Below, one piece after another: positions 44,389 through 53,276 of a stretch of DNA of 64,000 nt (position 1 is its first letter; every line of letters begins with the position of its first letter). The stretch spans positions 372,001-436,000 of the forward strand of contig CBDCLG010000020.1 of NCBI GenBank assembly GCA_965218625.1. The letters run 5' to 3'. The notes under the pieces were generated by a model. It ran no database searches and was not told where the DNA came from. It saw nothing but the letters and a program-made list of their open reading frames with translations. The DNA is from Bin5 sp965218625. GTDB taxonomy: Bacteria; Chloroflexota; Anaerolineae; Caldilineales; Caldilineaceae. Made by a program: the position numbers and the translations under genes.

Positions 44389-45121
44389 CGTTGCCTGAAC
44401 ATTCGACCACGAGCGACGCGCCCTTGCCCTCCGTGTAGGCCATCACCTGTTCCTCCAGACTTCCCTCCAGAGGATCGATGGCAGCGTCCGCCCCCAGCTC
44501 CTGCGCCATGTCGCGGCGATGGGGATGCGGCTCGACCATTGCCACCGGCGCGCCGGCGGCCTTGCAGGTAAGCAAAGTCAGCATTCCGATAGGACCGCCG
44601 CCAAAGATAACGACCCGGTCATGGGGCAACACGCCGCCCGCAGTTTCCCAGACGCCGTGATAGCCGATCGAGATTGGCTCGACCAGGGCCGCCTCTTCGT
44701 AGCTCAGATTGTCAGGGATCTTGTGCAGCCGGGGCTCTTTTGCCGTGCAGTATTCGGCCATTCCTCCCGGCGTCTGCCAGCTGAATCCATAATATTTGAC
44801 TTCGAGGCAGGAGATCGGCGGCAGACCCCCTTTGCAGTTGGCGCATACGCCGCAAGTTTCGGCAACTTCGCCGACAACGCGGTCGCCGACCGCAAATTTT
44901 TTGACCTCACTGCCGGTCTCTACGATCTCCCCCGCCCACTCGTGCCCGGGGACAAATGGAAACGTGCCCTCCAGGTTCGTGCCCCGCCACATATTCACAT
45001 CGGTGGCGCAGACACCGCAGACAGCAACGCGCACGAGGACCTCGTCCGCGCCCGGACTCGGGGCCGGCAGCTCCTCCACCCTCAAATCATCCACATCCCG
45101 CAATATCGCCGCTCTCATCAT
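44297..45121 (-). CDS. Zinc-type alcohol dehydrogenase, N-terminal part (frameshifted)
   Basis: Medium-chain zinc dehydrogenase (sorbitol/threonine dehydrogenase-like). It has the catalytic-zinc Cys (CGVCATDVNMW), GHEWAGEIVETG, the structural-zinc cysteines (ETCGVCANCKGG...C) and the Rossmann motif VVIFGGGPIGMLTLLTC. After VVECSGN the frame goes wrong and ends in arginine/histidine-rich sequence; the true C-terminus lies in the overlapping frame 44089..44388. AGGAGG precedes the double ATG. Probably oxidises a polyol or sugar alcohol, if functional. Confidence 0.85.
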   Translation of the reverse strand: MMRAAILRDVDDLRVEELPAPSPGADEVLVRVAVCGVCATDVNMWRGTNLEGTFPFVPGHEWAGEIVETGSEVKKFAVGDRVVGEVAETCGVCANCKGGLPPISCLEVKYYGFSWQTPGGMAEYCTAKEPRLHKIPDNLSYEEAALVEPISIGYHGVWETAGGVLPHDRVVIFGGGPIGMLTLLTCKAAGAPVAMVEPHPHRRDMAQELGADAAIDPLEGSLEEQVMAYTEGKGASLVVECSGNDAARCGNAGCCRLPRAHRSHRHQGENQGAA

Positions 45122-45180
45122 CGTGCCTCCTAAGACGCGACTCCTCCCTGTACGACAAAGTGAATTGGCCGGCAGCCGGT

Positions 45181-46770
45181 CTACTTCGATAGCCGCTCCA
45201 GAACATTGTACGAAATCTGCTCGACGACCCTATCCCCGCCGCGCAGACCCTCGGACCAGTCGGTGCAGCCAGTGGTGAACACGGTGCCGCCGCGCGTGAA
45301 GGTCCCCACCACGGCCGCGCCCGGCTGCGGAAGCTTTCTATCCGACCCTTCGCCGAACATCGCCGCCGGCACCAGGGTGAGCGAGTTGTCGGCTGCGGTC
45401 AGCGCGGCCGGCGCGGTGGCGAGTATCTCGAAGCCCGCCGGCGTGCCGTCGCGGTAGGTGGGGACCGGCAGCCCGTCCTGCAACTCTATCTCGCAGCCAT
45501 CGCATTCGTAGCCGACGATCTTGTCCTGTGCGCCGAGAAGGTCCCCGCGCTTCAGTCCCGTTTCGGCGAAGACCCAGTGATCCGGCCGGTGAACTGTGTA
45601 TGCACCCGGGCTGTCCTGGAACTGGTCGAAAAAGCGGTGATAGCCGCCGTAAGCAAGACTGACGCCGGTCAGGTAGTTCTCGGGCCGGTTGACCAGCCGG
45701 TGGCTCCAAATCGTGCTGAGCAACCCGAGTTTGCCTTGCGCGTAAACCGGGTCCTGCTCGTAGTCCTCCTTCCAACAGACAAGGTCCCGACCATCCTCCG
45801 CGAAGCGCACCTGCCACCAGACGTTGTTGCCGCTGAAAAATGCCGCATTGCCTCCGCCGGCGATGAACGCCTCCAGGCTGTCCCGCATCGGCGAGGACCA
45901 GTATTCGTCGTGCCCGACGCTGAGGACCAGCCGGTAGTTTTCGAGGATCTCAGGGTGGAACTCAAGGTCCCCGTTGACGGCGTAGTCGAGACGGAATCCG
46001 GCCCGTTCGGCCCAGGCGACGAACGGCTGCTGCCAGTGATGCCAGCAGCTTTCCCAAACCGTGTAGCCATCATAGATTCGCAGCCGCGAACCCTCGTTCC
46101 GAATCGCGTAGATCCCACCCGGATCGTGGATATGCCAAAGCCGGCCCGGCTCTTCGATTGTCATACAGATATGGCGAGAGAGCGCGTAGCCGTGCGCCGA
46201 AAACTCGCTCCGCAGCCGATCCGTCACAACGCCCCCGTTCAACGCATCAGAAAACTCCGTTTCAGCATCGAACAGGAACAGGCTCTCGTCCAAACGGAAA
46301 CCGGCGAACGGGCGCGCGAAGGAAAGGCGCCGCGCCGGACCGTCGGGGCCGCTGTAGAAAGTCGAGCCGCCCCAGGTATTGTAAGCGCAATCGGTGTTGG
46401 TGGTCAGCTGCAGCAGAATCGACGTGTCGCGCCCCGGGTGCGCCGACCTGACCACAAAGGACAGCTCTCCGACCGCCGTGCGCCCATCCGCGTCGGAAGC
46501 ACGCAACATGGCGCTGTAGTATCCGGACTGCCACTCTTGAGGGACCGACACTTGAATGGCGGCGGGCCAGCCGCAGCCGTAGGACGATGCATTCTCCGGC
46601 GTTGGGTAGCTGCGGCCTTCCAAGCCGGCGCGGCTCCAGACCGGTTCGCGCGTCGCGCCGACGCGGGCAATCTCGATGTCGTACGATGGCGCATTGGTTG
46701 AGATGTGGAAGCCAATCTCATCACCGGCCTGAACGCTCAACCGGTCGGGATATCCTTCGATTGTCAGCAA
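45181..46770 (-). CDS. N,N-dimethylformamidase large-subunit-like protein
   Basis: A 529-residue protein related to the large (beta) subunit of N,N-dimethylformamidase. Family-like segments are NTDCAYNTWGGSTFYSGPDG, LVLSVGHDEYWSSPMRDSLE, GGGNAAFFSGNNVWWQVRF and a C-terminal FTTGCTDWSEGL. The ligands of the mononuclear iron cannot be assigned here. The start is TTG at 46770: a perfect AAGGAGG (46782-46776) lies five bases upstream. No small subunit gene is adjacent. Many such homologues are uncharacterised; dimethylformamide need not be the substrate. Confidence 0.8.
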   Translation of the reverse strand: MLTIEGYPDRLSVQAGDEIGFHISTNAPSYDIEIARVGATREPVWSRAGLEGRSYPTPENASSYGCGWPAAIQVSVPQEWQSGYYSAMLRASDADGRTAVGELSFVVRSAHPGRDTSILLQLTTNTDCAYNTWGGSTFYSGPDGPARRLSFARPFAGFRLDESLFLFDAETEFSDALNGGVVTDRLRSEFSAHGYALSRHICMTIEEPGRLWHIHDPGGIYAIRNEGSRLRIYDGYTVWESCWHHWQQPFVAWAERAGFRLDYAVNGDLEFHPEILENYRLVLSVGHDEYWSSPMRDSLEAFIAGGGNAAFFSGNNVWWQVRFAEDGRDLVCWKEDYEQDPVYAQGKLGLLSTIWSHRLVNRPENYLTGVSLAYGGYHRFFDQFQDSPGAYTVHRPDHWVFAETGLKRGDLLGAQDKIVGYECDGCEIELQDGLPVPTYRDGTPAGFEILATAPAALTAADNSLTLVPAAMFGEGSDRKLPQPGAAVVGTFTRGGTVFTTGCTDWSEGLRGGDRVVEQISYNVLERLSK

Positions 46771-46878
46771 GGCAGCCTCCTTACAATGACCGTACTGCAG
46801 GCGCCGGTTGACCGAACAAGGGTGGAGCCAGGGGCGTCTCGCACTCCCGATTTCGGTTCAACCAGGACCCAAATATAT

Positions 46879-46884
46879 ATTATA
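46879..46884 (-). promoter_or_regulatory. Candidate -10 element for dimethylformamidase-like gene
   Basis: TATAAT on the minus strand inside an AT-rich stretch (46870-46890) about 110 bases before the TTG start. No convincing -35 is found at 16-18 bases, so confidence is low. The whole gap 46771-47388 otherwise contains no supported gene. Confidence 0.35.
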
Positions 46885-47270
46885 GTTTCCAAGATTCATC
46901 AGACTCCGGTCTAGGGGATTTCAACATATCCGCCACCCAAACGCAAACGGGTTGAAACTGCCGGCTGGCCGGCCGGCTTGTGACTGTGTTCCAGGGACGC
47001 AATTGGGCGCCTCTTGCAGAAGCCAGTTGCCTCCCGAAATGCGCCCAAACGCCCGAAGAACGCGCTTCTGCGACAGATAAAAACCATTGGTGAACACTCG
47101 TAAACGCTCGTGAGTCACCCGGACGGGCGCTCCCAGGTGCAACTCTGAGCACAGGTGTCGGCGAAGCTGGGCTTCATCTCGCGCCTCATGCCGCCAATTC
47201 GCACTTATAACAGCCCCGGCGCAGCCGCTTTTCGACCCCAGAATTGGACTGCCCCGAGGTCTGAAGACTC

Positions 47271-47300
47271 GTTGACAGAGTAACCGCTGTGACATACAAT
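47271..47300 (+). promoter_or_regulatory. Sigma70-type promoter for P450 operon
   Basis: TTGACA (47271-47276), 18-base spacer, TACAAT (47295-47300). Transcription would begin near 47307, downstream of the ATG at 47299 that opens the longest frame. This supports the internal ATG at 47389 as the real P450 start. Confidence 0.6.
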
Positions 47301-47388
47301 GCATACCTGCCTGGGCTGCAACGCCCATGGCCACGCCCCGATTCCATCACAGCCTGCGACCGCGTTCAAACCTGAGGCGCTGATTAGG

Positions 47389-48648
47389 ATGAGTGGAAAC
47401 GCGGATTTGCCCCGTTCGAAAGCCGAAGCGGGTAACGAGTATGACCTGTTCTGCCGCGGGCGGCTGGGGGACCCGTATCCCCTCTTCCACCGCCTGCGAG
47501 AGCAGTCCCCGGTGCACTGGTGCGCGCCGCTCGACTGCTGGCTGGTGACCCGCTATGACGATGTTCTGGCAGGCCACGCCGACCCGCGGCTCTCCTCGGA
47601 CAAGATGCAGGTGAAGATGAAGCAGCTTCCTGCCCCGCTGCGCAAGAAGGTGGAAAAGCTCGGCCAGCATCTTTCGATGTGGGTCTCGCACACCGACCCG
47701 CCCGACCATACGCGCCTGCGGCGCCTCGTCCACCTGGCCTTTACGCCGGCCGTCGTGGCAGGCATGCGTCCCCGCATCCAGGAAATCGTGGATGCCCTCG
47801 TAGACAAGGCCGAAACACAGGAGCAGATGGACGTGATCGCCGATTTCGCCTACCCGTTGCCGGTTACCGTCGTCTGCGAGCTGCTCGGCATCCCGCCGCA
47901 GGACGTGACACAGTTCACACAATGGGTCGAAGACATCGTTGCCTTCATTGACGGCAGCGAACTTGAAATTGCGGACGTCGCTGAGCGGTCGCTGAGGAGC
48001 CTGCTCGAACTTACCGAATACTTCCACGAGATCGCACAGGATCGCCAGCGCTGCCCACGCGACGACATGATCAGCGCCCTGGTCGCAGTCGAGGAAGAAG
48101 GCAACAGGCTCAGCGCCGAGGAACTGTTCGCCATGTGCGTTCAGATGCTCGTCGGCGGACATGACACGACAACAGGCCTGATCGGCAACGGAATGCTTGC
48201 GCTCCTGCAAAACCCTGCCGAACTCGAAATGCTGAGGACCAGCCCCGCCCTCATCGACACTGCCGTGGAAGAGTTCCTGCGCTACGAAAGCCCGGGGCCG
48301 CGCGATACCCGCCTGGCGCTTGAGGACCTGGAAATCGGCGGTCAGCAGGTCCGCGAGGGGCAGGCCGTCGTCCTGATGCTGGCTGCGGCCAACCGGGACC
48401 CGGAGCAGTTCCCCGACCCGGACCGGCTCGACATCTGCCGCCAGCCGAACAAGCATGTGGCCTTCGGCTGGGGCATCCATTTCTGCCTGGGCGCGCCGCT
48501 GGCCCGCCTGATGGGTGAAATCGCGGTGAACACTCTACTGCGCCGCCTGCCGGAAATTCGCTTCGCCGACAGCAGCTGGCGCCAAAACCCACCGTGGCGC
48601 GAAGCGGCAGGTCTGCGCATGTTGAAGTCTTTGCCGGTCGTCTATTAG
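47389..48648 (+). CDS. Cytochrome P450
   Basis: Soluble bacterial P450 monooxygenase, 419 residues. The heme-ligand loop FGWGIHFCLGAPLAR, the I-helix oxygen-activation motif VGGHDTTTGLIGNG and the K-helix ExxR (EEFLRYES) are all present. The substrate is unknown; ferredoxin partners are not adjacent. The start at 47389 (MSGNADLPRSKAEAG) is chosen because a promoter overlaps the earlier in-frame ATG. It leads a plus-strand run with an isomerase, a zinc dehydrogenase and a GroEL-like gene. Confidence 0.93.
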   Translation: MSGNADLPRSKAEAGNEYDLFCRGRLGDPYPLFHRLREQSPVHWCAPLDCWLVTRYDDVLAGHADPRLSSDKMQVKMKQLPAPLRKKVEKLGQHLSMWVSHTDPPDHTRLRRLVHLAFTPAVVAGMRPRIQEIVDALVDKAETQEQMDVIADFAYPLPVTVVCELLGIPPQDVTQFTQWVEDIVAFIDGSELEIADVAERSLRSLLELTEYFHEIAQDRQRCPRDDMISALVAVEEEGNRLSAEELFAMCVQMLVGGHDTTTGLIGNGMLALLQNPAELEMLRTSPALIDTAVEEFLRYESPGPRDTRLALEDLEIGGQQVREGQAVVLMLAAANRDPEQFPDPDRLDICRQPNKHVAFGWGIHFCLGAPLARLMGEIAVNTLLRRLPEIRFADSSWRQNPPWREAAGLRMLKSLPVVY

Positions 48649-48687
48649 CGAGAATCGGGCCATACCCGCCACAAAGAGGAGATTGCT

Positions 48688-49635
48688 ATGAAGATTGGCC
48701 TGTTTACAGATGGCATCCAGGCTCCATTCACCGAGGCGCTTGACTGGATCGTCGAGCATGGAATCGAGGCGGTCGAGATCGGTACGGGCAACTTTTCGCC
48801 CGCTCAACACTGCAACCTGGACGGGCTGCTGGACAGCGAAGATGCCCGCAAGGAGTTCATGGACGCAATCGATAGCCGCGGCCTGATGTTGAGCGCGCTC
48901 AACTGCAACGGCAACCTGCTCGACCCGCATCCCGAGCGCTGCCGCAGTTCGCAGGAGGTCTACCACAAGACAGTAGAGCTGGCGCACAAACTCGGTGTGG
49001 ATACGATCGTGACGATGAGCGGCTGCCCCGGCGACCCGAGCGGTTCGCCATTCCCAAACTGGCCCATCCATCCACAACAACCGGAATTCGGTGAGATTGA
49101 CCAATGGCAGTGGGACGAGGTGGTCACGCCTTTCTGGGGAAAAGCCGGTCCGTTCGCAGCGGACCACGGCGTGAGAGTCGCGATTGAACTCCACCCCGGC
49201 CAAATTGCCTTCAACCCGCGCACCATGCTGCGCCTGCGCGAAATCGCCGGCCCGCACGTGGGCGTCAACCTCGACCCAAGCCACTTCTTCTATCAGGGAA
49301 TCGATCCGCTCGTCGTCATCCCCGCATTCGGCGAGGGCTTCGTCTTCCACGTACACGCCAAGGACACCCGCCTCAACCCGCAGGAGATGGCCCTCAACGG
49401 CGGACTGGACATTCGCCCGATGGAGGTTATAGGCGAAAGGTCGTGGGACTATCGCACGCTGGGCTACGGCCACGGCGAGGTGTGGTGGCGCGACTTTGTC
49501 AGCGCGCTGCGTCTCGTCGGCTACGACGGCGCGCTGAGCATCGAACATGAGGACCCGATAATGAGCGCCGCGGAGGGCATCATCAAGAGCGTGCAGTTCC
49601 TCGAACCCCTCATTTTGCGCACGCAGGCGGACTAA
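48688..49635 (+). CDS. Sugar phosphate isomerase/epimerase (TIM barrel)
   Basis: A 315-residue xylose-isomerase-like TIM barrel starting MKIGLFTDGIQAPFTEALDW. Metal-site candidates lie in VRVAIELHPGQIAFNP, GVNLDPSHFFYQGIDP, FVFHVHAKDTRLN and ALSIEHEDPI. AGAGGAG precedes the ATG. It follows the P450 by 39 bases and precedes a zinc dehydrogenase by 19 bases, suggesting a shared catabolic path for a sugar or inositol-like compound. Confidence 0.91.
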   Translation: MKIGLFTDGIQAPFTEALDWIVEHGIEAVEIGTGNFSPAQHCNLDGLLDSEDARKEFMDAIDSRGLMLSALNCNGNLLDPHPERCRSSQEVYHKTVELAHKLGVDTIVTMSGCPGDPSGSPFPNWPIHPQQPEFGEIDQWQWDEVVTPFWGKAGPFAADHGVRVAIELHPGQIAFNPRTMLRLREIAGPHVGVNLDPSHFFYQGIDPLVVIPAFGEGFVFHVHAKDTRLNPQEMALNGGLDIRPMEVIGERSWDYRTLGYGHGEVWWRDFVSALRLVGYDGALSIEHEDPIMSAAEGIIKSVQFLEPLILRTQAD

Positions 49636-49654
49636 AGGTCGCTTTGCCATTGCG

Positions 49655-50689
49655 ATGCGAGCGTTAAGCGTTGTCGCGCCCCACCGAGTCGAGCTGGTCG
49701 AGCGCGCCGTGCCGGAAATCGGCGCCGGCGACGCGCTGGTCAGGATTGCGGCTGCCACGATATGCCATACCGATCACTACATCCTGGCAGGCAGAATCCC
49801 CGGTCTCAGCTATCCGGTCACTCCGGGACACGAATTCAGCGGTGTCGTGGAGGCCGTCGGCGCCGGCGTCACCCAGATCGAACCGGGCGCCCGCGTCGCC
49901 GTCGAGACCTACCTGTCGTGCGGCGACTGTCGGCATTGCCGCCGCGGTCGCATCAACCTGTGCGCAGATCTGCAGGAGATGGGCTTTCAGCTTCCAGGCG
50001 GATTCGGCCAGTACATAGTTGCACCGTTCGAGAAGCTGCATCCAATCGACGACAGCTTTTCGCTCGAAGAGGCGGCAATGACCGAGCCGTCAGCCAACGC
50101 GCATGCCGTCGTCCGACGCGCGGGCATCGAAGCGGGCCAAAGCGTCGCAGTGATCGGCCCGGGGCCGATCGGCCTGCTCGTGTTGCAATACGCCAAGCTA
50201 CGCGACCCCGGCCAGCTGATACTGGTCGGCCTGCCGCGGGATGAAGACCGGCTGGCGGTGGGCAAGCGGCTTGGCGCGACAGATACGGTCGCGCTGCCGG
50301 CTGACGCGGCTGAGGAGAGAGTCCTCGAGCTGACCGGCGGGCTGGGCGCCGACCGCGTCTTGCAGTGCGCGGGTTCGACGCGCGCAGCACAGCTGGCGCT
50401 GGCCGTCGCCGGCGTGAACGCAACCGTCGTCATCGAGGGCGGCGGCGATACCATTCCTCTTTCGCTCAACGGCCTGATCCAGAAACAGCTGACAGTTCGC
50501 GGCATGTGCGGCTGGAGCTTTTCCGACTTTGCCGCGGCGCTGCAGATCAATCAGTCAGGCCGAATTGAGCTGCGGGCGCTGCTTACGCATCGCTTTGCGC
50601 TGCAGGAGCATGCAGCGGCGTTCGAAGTGACCGGCCAATACCTCGATGGAGTGATTAAGGCGGCCTTTGTTCCTCAAAGGAGTCGATGA
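49655..50689 (+). CDS. Zinc-type alcohol/sorbitol dehydrogenase (MDR)
   Basis: Medium-chain NAD(P)-dependent dehydrogenase, 344 residues. Catalytic-zinc region ATICHTDHYILAG and GHEFSGVVEAVG; structural-zinc cysteines in CGDCRHCRRGRINLC; Rossmann motif VAVIGPGPIGLLVLQYA. It is intact, unlike the related gene at 44089-45121. The substrate is probably a sugar alcohol made or used by the adjoining isomerase. The GroEL-like gene starts four bases after its stop. Confidence 0.92.
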   Translation: MRALSVVAPHRVELVERAVPEIGAGDALVRIAAATICHTDHYILAGRIPGLSYPVTPGHEFSGVVEAVGAGVTQIEPGARVAVETYLSCGDCRHCRRGRINLCADLQEMGFQLPGGFGQYIVAPFEKLHPIDDSFSLEEAAMTEPSANAHAVVRRAGIEAGQSVAVIGPGPIGLLVLQYAKLRDPGQLILVGLPRDEDRLAVGKRLGATDTVALPADAAEERVLELTGGLGADRVLQCAGSTRAAQLALAVAGVNATVVIEGGGDTIPLSLNGLIQKQLTVRGMCGWSFSDFAAALQINQSGRIELRALLTHRFALQEHAAAFEVTGQYLDGVIKAAFVPQRSR

Positions 50690-50692
50690 ACC

Positions 50693-52423
50693 GTGCTGAT
50701 AAAGCAGAAGCCCAAGGAGACTGAGGGCTATCGCAAACCTCCTCCCAAGCGTCCCCCGCCCGGCACGCCCCAACCGCCTGTCTTTGTACCCAGGGGGGAG
50801 GACAATCGCAGAGGCGTGCTCTTCGCCCCTGACGTGCATCGGGCCTTGAAGCAAGGCGTCGAAACCATGACCGCGCCCATGGCGGCGACGCTGGGGCCCT
50901 TTAGTCGCACCGTGGCCATCGCTTCATTGAGCAGCAACAGCGCCCCCCCGGAGCTATTGAGCGATGCGGCCACGATCGCGCGCCGTTTGATCGAAATCCC
51001 CAATCGGTATGCAAACACGGGCGCGATGCTGATTCGCCACCTCGCTTGGCACGCACGCGAAACCATGGGGGATGGCAGCGCCACCGCCGCTGTGCTGGCG
51101 CGTTCGATGATTCTGGAAGGTATGCGGATGGTGGCCGCCGGGGCCAACCCCGTGATGGTTTGCCGGGGCCTGGAGAAAGGTGTCCGCGTCGCGGTCAGGC
51201 GATTGGCGGAGGTTGCGAAGCCGCTTGACGGACGACCAGCCATCGCTGCACTGAGCGGTTCAGCGACAGGCGATCCAGCTCTGGCCGAACTGATCGCCGA
51301 AATCTTTGAGATCGTTGGCACGGAAGGGCCAATTGTAGTCGAGGAATTTGCCGGGACGGTCCTGGATAGGGAGTACGTCGAAAACGTGCGCTGGGACAGC
51401 GGCCTGGCTGACACTGAATTTGTGACCGACGGGGCCCAACATGCCGCGGTGATGATGAATCCCGGCATCGTCGTGGCCGACCTGGAGGTTTCATCCGCCT
51501 CCCAGGTGGTCCCCGTGGTGGAGCAGGCGCGTATGGCGCACGCGGAGAGCCTGGTGATCATCGCTCGCAAAATCGATGGCGAGGCGCTGGCCACGCTCCT
51601 GCTGAATTCGAAAAGAGGGCTGCCGATTGCCCCGATCACAGCACCGGGGCTGGTATTGAGCCGCCCGGAGATCCTCAGGGATCTGGCCGTTCTTTGCGGT
51701 GCGACCTTGATCGACACAAATGCGGGCCGCCGGCTGGAGAACTTCCGCCTGGAAGATTTCGGCGGCGCGCGGCGGGTAGTCGCCAGGCGGAAGGATTTTA
51801 CACTGGTTAATCCCAGGGGAAGCATAGCGGAAATTCGCAGCCGCATTGCCCGGTTGCAGGCAGAGATCGCCCAGGAGGGGCCCACAGCCCGACCGGACAT
51901 GCTGCGGCGGCGCTTGGCCAATATGTCCGGTGGCACGGCAATTCTGAAAATCGGAGCGTTCACTAAGATCGAGGGCCAACTCAAACGGAAATCGGCTGAA
52001 GATGCGATCAGGTCTGTCCGTGCGGCGCTAAGAGAAGGTACCGTGCCAGGCGGCGGCGCGGCTTATCTGGGCTGCATCCCGGCCCTGGAAGAGCTGACAA
52101 CGAAGACGCAAGACGCAGATGAGGCGATGGGAGTCCGCACTGCGGCCGCGGCTCTGACTGCTCCCTTACGACAAATCGCGTCCAATGCCGGGTATGAAGC
52201 GTCTACCGTCGTCGCCAAGGTCGGGCCGGGCGCTCCGGAATGCGGCTTCGACGCTGTCTCAGGGCGGATTGTCAATATGAGAGAGGCGGGAATCGTCGAT
52301 CCGGTAAAGGTTTTGCGCCTGGCCCTGGAGATGGCGGCGAGAACGGCGGTGATGGTCCTGACAACAGAGGCGGTGGTATTGACGCAACGCAAAAGTGTTG
52401 AAGATGTGGCTTATAATCCCTGA
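50693..52423 (+). CDS. Divergent GroEL/HSP60-like chaperonin paralogue
   Basis: A 576-residue group I chaperonin homologue with an extra proline-rich N-terminus (about 40 residues). It keeps TLGPFSRTVAI, the ATP-site MGDGSATAAVLA (D127, equivalent to GroEL D87) and EDAIRSVRAAL then REGTVPGGGAAYLG (GroEL D398 region). The position of GroEL D52 is not aspartate (AIASLSSNSAP), and the Gly-Met C-terminal tail is missing. There is no groES gene nearby. The start is GTG 50693, with AAAGGAG about 10 bases upstream. It sits in an operon with a dehydrogenase, so it may be a dedicated or degenerate chaperonin. Confidence 0.88.
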   Translation: MLIKQKPKETEGYRKPPPKRPPPGTPQPPVFVPRGEDNRRGVLFAPDVHRALKQGVETMTAPMAATLGPFSRTVAIASLSSNSAPPELLSDAATIARRLIEIPNRYANTGAMLIRHLAWHARETMGDGSATAAVLARSMILEGMRMVAAGANPVMVCRGLEKGVRVAVRRLAEVAKPLDGRPAIAALSGSATGDPALAELIAEIFEIVGTEGPIVVEEFAGTVLDREYVENVRWDSGLADTEFVTDGAQHAAVMMNPGIVVADLEVSSASQVVPVVEQARMAHAESLVIIARKIDGEALATLLLNSKRGLPIAPITAPGLVLSRPEILRDLAVLCGATLIDTNAGRRLENFRLEDFGGARRVVARRKDFTLVNPRGSIAEIRSRIARLQAEIAQEGPTARPDMLRRRLANMSGGTAILKIGAFTKIEGQLKRKSAEDAIRSVRAALREGTVPGGGAAYLGCIPALEELTTKTQDADEAMGVRTAAAALTAPLRQIASNAGYEASTVVAKVGPGAPECGFDAVSGRIVNMREAGIVDPVKVLRLALEMAARTAVMVLTTEAVVLTQRKSVEDVAYNP

Positions 52424-52974
52424 CGCCTGTTTCGATTACAGAGCGTTGACGAATGCCGAACGGACGCCCGAACAGGTCCAGGAGACAGGAAATTTATCCT
52501 AACCCCGCAGGTCAGGCGGCCGCCTGCGCCGCGCTTTTCTCGCGCCTATCTTGCCGGTCGAAACCTCTCGATTGAACCACTTGAGGCTGCCATCCGTCAT
52601 CCCAGAAGGATAGTTCCCACTCTGCAGACCGACAGACAGCGCCCGATTGCGCGCGAGCTACGGCGCATCAGCCTCCTCCAGACTTTCGTCCCCAATTTGC
52701 GTTGCCCTGATCTTTGCAACCGATCAATCCTCCTGTACCAGGGCTCGTTGACATTTGTCTGAACTATGATTTTTCTGATTCATATGATGGACACAGTTTA
52801 CGGCGCTGGCTCCAGAGGTGGGATTCGTTGACGAGAATCAGGTGAATCAGAGTCCAAACTGTTCTCAAACCTTCTGTAGATGTCGCCTCTTTGAATGGTT
52901 TTCTGAAACGTCAACGGAGCCTAGCCAAAACACGGCCCAAAACAGGGCAAGCCGGGCCAGGCAATTTTCGCGTG
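52424..52974. other. Non-coding gap before carbohydrate importer
   Basis: About 550 bases with no supported gene, no clear repeat and no tRNA. The region ends in the promoter of the next operon. Short frames here lack ribosome-binding sites and family features. Confidence 0.6.
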
Positions 52975-53002
52975 TTGACATTCGGTCTCCGGTATATATA
53001 AT
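52975..53002 (+). promoter_or_regulatory. Consensus sigma70 promoter for carbohydrate importer
   Basis: TTGACA (52975-52980), 16-base spacer, TATAAT (52997-53002): both hexamers match the consensus exactly. Transcription should start near 53009, leaving a leader of about 270 bases before the binding-protein ATG at 53277. The long leader has room for regulation, but no riboswitch fold is recognised. Confidence 0.75.
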
Positions 53003-53276
53003 ATACTTCCGCCACTTATAAGGGCTCTTGCAGATGGTCGTACTGCTTTGGCTGAGCTGTCGTCGGCAGATGGCAGGATCGATTGCTGAGACGCATCGAA
53101 GCGGAGCCGTTCCATTGCCTGCAAAACGCGGCCTGAGATGACGTCGACAGATCAATTTGGTTTGTAGCTTGTCATTACCAGGAAAGGAGGAGACACTCAA
53201 GTTACATCGCGCAGTCAGTCGTAACCGTTCTGCATTGCCGAAGCGTCATTCGCTCGACATCGCAAAGGAGATGATG

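Noticed and set aside
46880..47334. Minus-strand frames in the gap before the P450 gene
   Set aside because: No domain and no ribosome-binding site; they overlap the P450 promoter.
48535..49758. Minus-strand frame of 407 codons opposite the isomerase gene
   Set aside because: Crosses the ends of three plus-strand genes and has no family motif.
52747..52752. Another TTGACA upstream of the carbohydrate importer
   Set aside because: No -10 hexamer at 15-19 bases; the element at 52975 fits much better.
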